From NCBI GenBank assembly GCA_965116015.1, contig OZ220477.1, forward strand, positions 248,001 to 312,000: 64,000 nucleotides of DNA. The letters are read 5' to 3'. The notes beneath the pieces were generated by a model that ran no database searches, had not been told where the DNA came from, and saw only the letters and a program-made list of their open reading frames with translations. The stretch's first letter is position 1, and each line of letters begins with the position of its first letter. Positions 58,809 to 64,000 of this stretch are shown piece after piece. The DNA comes from S5-327 sp965116015. Its GTDB lineage: Bacteria > Chloroflexota > Dehalococcoidia > Lucifugimonadales > Australimonadaceae. The translations under genes were made by a program, and so were the position numbers.

Positions 58809-60059
58809 ATGGCGCTCTCGAAAGAAGATAACGAGCTGTTGACGCGCGTTGGTCCCGGGACTCCTATGGGGGATCTGATGCGGCGGTTCTGGATTCCTGT
58901 GTTGCTTGCGGACGAATTGCCGGAGCGGGATGCTCCGCCCGTTCGCGTGAAGCGCTTGGGGGAGTACTCGGTGGCGTTTCGGGATAGCGAGGGGAGGCTG
59001 GGGCTGCTCGACGCGCGTTGTCCGCATCGGGGGGCTGATCTTTCGTTCGGGGTTGTTGAGGAGGGGGGGATTCGGTGCGGGCGGTGTTACTGGAAGTTCG
59101 ATGTTGAGGGGAATGTGCTTGATCTGCCGCTGGAGCCGGCGGATAGTCCGTTGTGGCGGGAAGGGAGGGCGACTGCGTTTGGGGCGCGGGAGTTTGGGGG
59201 TTTGATCTGGGGTTACTTTGGGCCTCCGGAGGAGACGCCGGACTTGCCGGAGTTCGAGTGGACGCGGGTTGATCCGGCGCAGCGCTATCTCTCGCGTTTT
59301 CTTGTGGAGTGCAACTATATGCAGGCTGTGGAGGGGGGGCTGGACGCTACGCGGGTGGAGGCGCTGTTGCAGGCCGGGGCGATTGCTCCGGGGGGCGATT
59401 TGATGGGGGAGGACGCCGGGCATACGGTGCGCGCGAGGGAGACGGAGTACGGGTTGCTGGTTGGGACGGCGGCTGATCTGCCGACTGGGGAGGCGGATTT
59501 GCAGGTTACGCACTGGCTTATGCCGTTCTACACGACTGCGGCGGTTGAAAGGAGCGGGTTGTACGAGGGTGTGGCGTGGACGCCTATCGACGATGAGAGC
59601 ACGATGGCGTTTCCGGTTACGTACGATCCGCGGAGGCCGCTGAGCAGGCGTTTGCTGGCGGAGATTCGGCGGGGGAGGCGCGTTCATCCGAGGCTTCAGG
59701 GGGATTCCGTCCGGCGGGAACGGAATAGGGAGAACGGGTACGTTCCGGATGGGAAGCAGCGTCCGAGCGATTTTGCGTCGCGGTTCGATACGGCGTTCGA
59801 GATGGCTCTTGCTTGCCAGGAGAGCATGGGGGCGATCGTTGATCGCTCGCAGGAGGAGCTTGGTCCGAGCGACGCTGCGGTAGAGGGGGCGCGCCGGGTT
59901 CTTATGCAGGCGGCTGTCGATTTGATGGAGGGGACGATTCCGGTAGTCGTTCACAAGGGGGAGGCGTACCGGGTTCGGTCGCATCAGGCGAGGGTTGATT
60001 CGGCGGAGGGTTTCGCGGAGGACGACGCTATCCGCCGAAGCGTGACCGCCGAGTTGTGA
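58809..60059 (+). CDS. Rieske-oxygenase alpha-subunit homologue with changed iron ligands
   Basis: 416 residues, close to phthalate 4,5-dioxygenase-type enzymes in length and layout (GTPMGDLMRRFWIPVLLADE at the start). Rieske motif: CPHRGADLSFGVVEEGGIRC then GRCYWKFD. The second half should read C-x2-H; here it is C-x2-C, giving a three-Cys, one-His set. In the catalytic domain NYMQAVEGGLDATRVEALLQ aligns with the usual D-x2-H-x4-H, but both His are replaced (Arg, Gln). Thus the mononuclear iron site is probably absent. It may be a redox or regulatory relative, not an oxygenase. Confidence 0.8.
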   Translation: MALSKEDNELLTRVGPGTPMGDLMRRFWIPVLLADELPERDAPPVRVKRLGEYSVAFRDSEGRLGLLDARCPHRGADLSFGVVEEGGIRCGRCYWKFDVEGNVLDLPLEPADSPLWREGRATAFGAREFGGLIWGYFGPPEETPDLPEFEWTRVDPAQRYLSRFLVECNYMQAVEGGLDATRVEALLQAGAIAPGGDLMGEDAGHTVRARETEYGLLVGTAADLPTGEADLQVTHWLMPFYTTAAVERSGLYEGVAWTPIDDESTMAFPVTYDPRRPLSRRLLAEIRRGRRVHPRLQGDSVRRERNRENGYVPDGKQRPSDFASRFDTAFEMALACQESMGAIVDRSQEELGPSDAAVEGARRVLMQAAVDLMEGTIPVVVHKGEAYRVRSHQARVDSAEGFAEDDAIRRSVTAEL

Positions 60060-60102
60060 CGGGGGCGCTTCGGGATATGGCTGCGCCGCTGGTTCTCTAG
60101 CT

Positions 60103-60540
60103 GTGGCTGCGCCGCTGGCTGGCTACTCCGGGACGCCGCTTGTTCGCAAGTTGGGCATCAATCCTGGGGCGGCGTTGGCTGTGGCGGATGCGCCGCCGGG
60201 GTTCGATGCGGCGCTTGGGGTTCTACCGGAGGGCGCAGGGCGCGTCGCGGACGCTGAGGCGAAGGTTGATGTGCTTATCGCTTTTCACTGGTCGCGGCGG
60301 GATCTAGAAGCTAGCTTCCTTCGGCAAGCGCGCCGCGTTGTCGCCGCGGGTTCGTACTGGGCAGCGTGGCCGAAGCGGTCGTCTGGAGTTCTCACGGATC
60401 TTACGGAGGATGCGCTCCGCGAGGTTGTTCTGCCGTCGGGGATGGTCGACGTTAAGGTGTGCGCTATCGATGCGATTTGGTCTGGTCTGCGATTCGTCGT
60501 TCGCAAGGAGCGTCGCGCGGACTGGCCGCCTCTTCTCTGA
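60103..60540 (+). CDS. DUF3052-like protein
   Basis: 145 residues from GTG 60103. It starts with GYSGTPLVRKLGINPGAALA and has the conserved middle VDVLIAFHWSRRDLEASFLR and YWAAWPKRSSGVLTDLTEDA seen in small DUF3052 proteins of actinobacteria and Chloroflexota. Function unknown in the family. It follows the Rieske homologue by 43 bp. Confidence 0.7.
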   Translation: MAAPLAGYSGTPLVRKLGINPGAALAVADAPPGFDAALGVLPEGAGRVADAEAKVDVLIAFHWSRRDLEASFLRQARRVVAAGSYWAAWPKRSSGVLTDLTEDALREVVLPSGMVDVKVCAIDAIWSGLRFVVRKERRADWPPLL

Positions 60541-60606
60541 TCGGCGCCGCGCCCGAGGGTGGGGTCGTTCCTGGGCTGGGAGGGGATAGGGGGGCGGGCG
60601 GCGCAC

Positions 60607-60710
60607 GGGAGTCGGCGCTTCTCTGCGCGGGAGGGGGGCTGGGTCGCGGCGGAGTCGCGGGAGTCGGCGCTTCTCTGCGCGGGAGGGGGGCTGGGTCGCG
60701 GCGGAGTCGC
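60607..60710. repeat. Two tandem 52-bp repeats
   Basis: GGGAGTCGGCGCTTCTCTGC and the following 32 bases occur at 60607-60658 and 60659-60710, identical. It fills the 60541-60799 gap between convergent genes; no gene is supported there. Confidence 0.85.
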
Positions 60711-60799
60711 TGGCGGTCTGCTGGGGAGCTGGAGAGGGGGGCGCGTGGGCGGCGGCAGTCTCTTGGGTTTGGGGGAGGAGGGGCGCGGGAGCGGCGGGG

Positions 60800-61873
60800 T
60801 TATTCTCCGATGGGGTAGATTTTGCGGACGTTGGCGTTGACGAGTTTCTGGATGGTTTCTTGCGGGAGGTGGCCGAGGTTGTTCGCCAGGACGCGGCGGG
60901 AATTCGGCCAGGGGGAGTTCGGGTGGGGGTAGTCGGTGGACCACATACAGTTGTCTTGTCCCCACCAGGAGAGCAGCTGCCCTCCTACGGCGTCGTTGAA
61001 GAAGGTGGCGTAGACGTTGCGGTAGAAGTAGGCGCTAGGGGGCATTGTGATGGGCACTGGGCGCTGGTCGATGAAGCGGTGGTAGTAGTAGTCCCACTGC
61101 TGGAGGACGAAGGGAATCCAGCCGATCTCGCTTTCGACGATCACGGCTTTGAGCTCGGGGAAGCGTTCGAAGACGCCGGTGTAGATGAGGTCGAAGAGGG
61201 AGTTGGAGACGCTCTGTAGTTTGAGGTTCACGGAGCCGCGGTGGGCGAGGAGAGGGTCGCTTTGGCGTGCGCCGAAGTTGACGCCTGCGCTGTAGTCGAA
61301 GCCGGTGAGGATGTGGAGGTGCACTGGGACGGCGAGTTCCTGGCAGGCGGCCCAGAGCTTGTCGTAGTGGCTGCTGGCGAAGGGGAGGTCGGGGTGTGGA
61401 ACTTGCCAGACGAGGCCTCCGTAGAGGCCGGCCTCGTGGGTGCGGCGCAGTTCGGCGACGGCCTTGTCGATGTCGTAGGCGGGGATGCAGGCGATGCCGA
61501 CGAGGCGTTTGGGGGAGACGGAGCAGTACTCGATGAGCCAATCGTTGTAGATGCGGAAGCAGGCTTCCTGGGCCTCGGGGTTTTCGAGGCTGAAGAGGCG
61601 GAGGCCCAGGGTTGGGTAGAGGACTTCGGCGGCGACGCCGTCGATTTCCATTTCGCTGACGCGTTCGTTGGGGTCGTAGCCGCCTGGTCGCTGGTCGGCC
61701 ATTGCGTCGCCGGTTTTGGGGCGCGGGGGGAACGGGGGGACGTCGCCCTTGAGGGAGTCGGGGAGGCGCGAGCTCCAGAAGTCGGGTTCTTCCATCACGT
61801 GGGAGTCGGCGGAGATGAGGGCGAGGCCGGAGATGTCCAACAGGTCGGCGGGGGCGGGCTGGGCGGAGGTCAT
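60800..61873 (-). CDS. Amidohydrolase-2 (ACMSD-like) family protein
   Basis: 357 residues from ATG 61873. LALISADSHVMEEPDFWSSR carries the altered HxH region (DSH), VWQVPHPDLPFASSHYDKLW and VPVHLHILTGFDYSAGVNFG hold the barrel His residues, and CMWSTDYPHPNSPWPNSRRV gives the late conserved Asp and His. Such enzymes are zinc-dependent decarboxylases or hydrolases of ring-cleavage-type acids, and are frequent in Chloroflexota. Substrate unknown. Confidence 0.85.
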   Translation of the reverse strand: MTSAQPAPADLLDISGLALISADSHVMEEPDFWSSRLPDSLKGDVPPFPPRPKTGDAMADQRPGGYDPNERVSEMEIDGVAAEVLYPTLGLRLFSLENPEAQEACFRIYNDWLIEYCSVSPKRLVGIACIPAYDIDKAVAELRRTHEAGLYGGLVWQVPHPDLPFASSHYDKLWAACQELAVPVHLHILTGFDYSAGVNFGARQSDPLLAHRGSVNLKLQSVSNSLFDLIYTGVFERFPELKAVIVESEIGWIPFVLQQWDYYYHRFIDQRPVPITMPPSAYFYRNVYATFFNDAVGGQLLSWWGQDNCMWSTDYPHPNSPWPNSRRVLANNLGHLPQETIQKLVNANVRKIYPIGE

Positions 61874-61988
61874 AGTTCTTCTTCCCTTTCCCAATTTCCT
61901 GGAGTGTGGAGCGGCGTTGCAGCGTGTGCGGCGAGGCTACGCTGGAGCGGGGAGAGCGTCAAACCGGCGGGGGCGGATGGGGCGAGGG

Positions 61989-62321
61989 TCAGCGGTTGTT
62001 GCGGCGGCGCCAGGGGAGTCGGAGTCTGGGGGAGGGTCGAGGCGGGGGGTTGCCGGGGCTGGCGCGCGCGCCGTCAGCGGGGCGTCTGCCGATTCGTTGC
62101 AGTATGCGCAGCCAGGCGAGGGGGTTTGCTTTGAGTCTGGGGGTTCGCCGGCGCGCGCTGAGGAGGTTGTTTCTGGCTTGCTGGCGCTGGAGCCGGCGGC
62201 GGGCTTCGGCGCGGATCTCGCGGGGTAGGCGCTCGTCGGCCATAGGTGGCTTCGGCTCGGCTCGATAGAGCGCTCTCTTGAGGCGCTTGTTCCAAAGGGC
62301 AGCCCAGCTTATGCCCCACAT
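61989..62321 (-). CDS. Small Arg-rich basic protein, unknown
   Basis: 110 residues from ATG 62321; GGAG lies 6 bp upstream, which supports translation. The sequence MWGISWAALWNKRLKRALYR begins amphipathic, then a helical basic part (LPREIRAEARRRLQRQQARN), ending in a Pro/Arg tail. No family is recognised. It might be nucleic-acid binding by charge alone. A chance open frame in GC-rich DNA cannot be excluded. The rest of 61874-62521 shows only a G10 tract near 62508. Confidence 0.4.
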   Translation of the reverse strand: MWGISWAALWNKRLKRALYRAEPKPPMADERLPREIRAEARRRLQRQQARNNLLSARRRTPRLKANPLAWLRILQRIGRRPADGARASPGNPPPRPSPRLRLPWRRRNNR

Positions 62322-62521
62322 TGCTAACTCCGGGGTTTGCCGGCGCGGATGCACGGACGAGGCGGTACGGACGCGGGGACAGTGATTGCCTGTTATCTAT
62401 CTATTATCGGGGGACGGACAGGCAACCGAAAGGGGAAAGGGGCGGTCGGTTCGGCTGTTTTGTGGTGTCCTCGCTAGAGGGCTGGCGTGGAGCGTGAAGG
62501 GGGCGAGGCGGGGGGGGGGCT

Positions 62522-63283
62522 CTATCGGGCGGTCCAGCCGAGGTCGATGGCGTAGGAGGAGCCTGTGATTGCGCCTGCGCTGTCGGATGCGAGGAACGAG
62601 GCGAGGTCTGCGACCTCGGCTGGTTCGATGAGGCGTTTCACGGCGGCCTGTTCGAGGATGACCTGGTCGATGACGTTCTCGACGGGGACGCCGGCGGTGT
62701 GGGCGAGTTGGGGGAGCTGGTTCTCGACGAGCGGGGTTCGGACGAATGAGGGGCATATGGCGTTGACGGTTATTCCGTAGGGGCCTGCTTCGAGGGCGGC
62801 CGCTTTGGTGAATCCGACGAGGCCGTGTTTGGCGGCGATGTATGCGGACTTGTTGGGGCTCGCTACGAGGCCGTGGATCGATGCGATGTTGATGATGCGT
62901 CCCCACTGGCGGGCTTTCATTCCGGGCAGGATCCGCTTGGCGAGCTGGAAGGGGGCGATGAGCATCACCTGGAGCAGGCGCGTCCACTCGTCGTCGGGGA
63001 ACTGGTCTACGGGGGCGATGTACTGGAGGCCTGCGTTGTTCACGAGGATGTCGACGCCACCGGCGGTTGCGAGCGCGTTCTCGGCCAGAGAGCGGACGGT
63101 GTCCATACTGGCGAGGTCGGCTTGGATGAAGGTTCCGCCGATTGCGTCGGCGACGCTGCGGGCGGATTCGGAGATGTCGTTCACGATTACGGAGGCGCCG
63201 TCGCGGGCGAGTCGCTCGGCGATGGCTTGTCCGATGCCGCTTCCCGCGCCGGTCACCAGGGCTGTTTTGCGGTCAGGCGTCAT
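62522..63283 (-). CDS. Short-chain dehydrogenase, 3-hydroxybutyrate dehydrogenase-like
   Basis: 253 residues. NAD-binding TALVTGAGSGIGQAIAERLA, NNAG in GGVDILVNNAGLQYIAPVDQ, catalytic Ser-Tyr-Lys in INIASIHGLVASPNKSAYIA and AKHGLVGFTKAAALEAG. LQYIAPVDQFPDDEW, HGLVASP and the length are those of D-3-hydroxybutyrate dehydrogenases. It would link acetoacetate and 3-hydroxybutyrate. The start overlaps the membrane-protein gene by 11 bp. Confidence 0.88.
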   Translation of the reverse strand: MTPDRKTALVTGAGSGIGQAIAERLARDGASVIVNDISESARSVADAIGGTFIQADLASMDTVRSLAENALATAGGVDILVNNAGLQYIAPVDQFPDDEWTRLLQVMLIAPFQLAKRILPGMKARQWGRIINIASIHGLVASPNKSAYIAAKHGLVGFTKAAALEAGPYGITVNAICPSFVRTPLVENQLPQLAHTAGVPVENVIDQVILEQAAVKRLIEPAEVADLASFLASDSAGAITGSSYAIDLGWTAR

Positions 63284-63686
63284 GCGAGGTCTTTTCGGAG
63301 CGGACGCGGATGCCGACGGGGAAGGACATAGCGCCGTTTACGGCTCCGATGAGCGTGAAGACTGCGGCGATGGTCCGGGCGTCTTCAGGAGGGGGGGAGT
63401 CCGGCGTCGCGAAGGCGATGAGGGGGACGAGGACGATGAGGGCGCCGATGGCTGCTCCGAGGAGCTTGCCGACTCGGATGGTCGCCCGACGTCCGGCGGC
63501 GACGCCGGCGACCCAGGGGAAGAAGAGGGTTCCGCACACCCACAGGAGGGCGGCCCAGTCGCCGGTCCATCGGTTGACTGCGGAGATGGAGTAGAGGAGG
63601 GCGGCGGCGAGGGCAATCACGGCGAGGGAGCGCGCGAGGAGCGCGCGCGTTGTTAGTTTGGCGGTTGTCGTGGTTGTCACAGGCAC
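63273..63686 (-). CDS. Four-helix membrane protein
   Basis: 137 residues from GTG 63686. Hydrophobic segments at about 14-34, 44-64, 74-92 and 105-125. No family motif. It lies upstream of, and overlaps, the SDR gene, so the two are translated together. Confidence 0.6.
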   Translation of the reverse strand: MPVTTTTTAKLTTRALLARSLAVIALAAALLYSISAVNRWTGDWAALLWVCGTLFFPWVAGVAAGRRATIRVGKLLGAAIGALIVLVPLIAFATPDSPPPEDARTIAAVFTLIGAVNGAMSFPVGIRVRSEKTSHDA

Positions 63687-63845
63687 TGTTTGCGCGGGGG
63701 GTGGTATGTGGAGCCGAAGCGAGAAGGCCGCTCTGAGCCGGGGGGCGCTGCTTGCGCGGGGATGGTATCATTGCGTTTCGTTGGAGGCCCATCGCGCCTC
63801 GCCCCGCGGTTGCGGGCTGGCGGCATACGCCTCGGGTTCCTCGCG

Positions 63846-64000
63846 ATGGCCATTTCATCTTCTCCAACTTCTCCAACGTCAGCTTCAATCTCAACTTCGA
63901 TGTCGATACGGCAGAGCATCGAGCGCGCCCTGGCGGGAGAGGAGCTTGGCGCCGCCGACAGTTATGCTCTGATGCGCGCGTCGGGGCCGGAGCTGGCGGC
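63846..64000 (+). CDS. Probable FO synthase subunit (CofH/CofG type), N-terminal part only
   Basis: ATG 63846 opens a frame that runs off the window. After a Ser/Thr-rich start (SPTSPTSASISTSMS), the segment SIERALAGEELGAADSYALM followed by RASGPELAA resembles the N-terminal helical part of CofH/CofG or related radical-SAM enzymes (MqnE/C). CofH would provide F420, the likely cofactor of the LLM proteins at both ends of the window. Only about 51 residues are seen, before the radical-SAM CxxxCxxC motif. Confidence 0.45.
   Translation, partial: MAISSSPTSPTSASISTSMSIRQSIERALAGEELGAADSYALMRASGPELA

Overview
The window looks like a chromosomal segment of a high-G+C, single-membrane-type bacterium, most likely a Chloroflexota member close to Dehalococcoidia/SAR202. 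This is inferred, not proven. The reasons are lipoproteins and surface proteins with long Thr-Pro linkers, LLM-class F420-type oxidoreductases together with the start of a probable F420 (FO synthase) gene at the right edge, many small catabolic enzymes (FAH, amidohydrolase, ThDP, Rieske, D-2-hydroxyacid dehydrogenase families), and frequent GTG/TTG starts. No rRNA, phage, IS element or CRISPR array is visible.

Layout. 1-7.1 kb: flavin enzymes, then lysine/purine biosynthesis (dapB, FAH-fold hydrolase, purA on minus; asd, a small coupled membrane protein and dapA on plus). 7.1-10.2 kb: a Type IIG-like restriction-methyltransferase split by one in-frame TAA inside a 26-bp perfect inverted repeat. 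10.3-12.4 kb: tRNA-Glu, argC, LLM oxidoreductase. 12.8-15.1 kb: haloperoxidase-like lipoprotein and DoxX protein. 15.5-23.8 kb: a tight minus-strand tetrapyrrole operon (fused AhbA-AhbB, Met8, HemA, HemC, CobA-HemD fusion, HemB, an unknown protein, HemL), which takes glutamyl-tRNA to siroheme and on to didecarboxysiroheme. 24.2-28.6 kb: MoxR / DUF58 / transglutaminase operon.

29-40 kb is the most unusual part: three minus-strand loci for very large Thr-Pro-rich surface proteins (one secreted, one membrane-anchored with fibronectin-III and Calx-beta-like domains, one a decayed paralogue). Each lies behind the same element: a TTGAC(T/A) -35 box, a long G tract as spacer, and a TA(G/A)A(C/T)T -10 box. 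This is the architecture of slipped-strand, phase-variable promoters. A block of about 610 bp is nearly identical between the intact and decayed loci, suggesting gene conversion.

40-52.7 kb: transporters (two MFS, two tandem EamA with a 104-bp triplicated tail), a D-aminoacylase-like amidohydrolase, tRNA-Thr, a YceI-like lipoprotein, a G-tract minisatellite, a D-2-hydroxyacid dehydrogenase and a ThDP enzyme. 52.8-58.6 kb: a cupin followed by a zinc-type metal homeostasis cluster (CDF exporter, Fur/Zur regulator, ZnuA-, ZnuC- and ZnuB-like uptake system, and a 73-residue His/Cys-rich microprotein). The regulator and the uptake operon share a TGATAC-N3-GTATCA operator, and three of the proteins carry expanded acidic/His repeats. 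58.8-64 kb: a Rieske-oxygenase homologue with altered iron ligands, DUF3052-like protein, amidohydrolase, 3-hydroxybutyrate-dehydrogenase-like SDR, and a truncated CofH-like gene. All calls come from reading sequence and translations by eye; no database search was possible.
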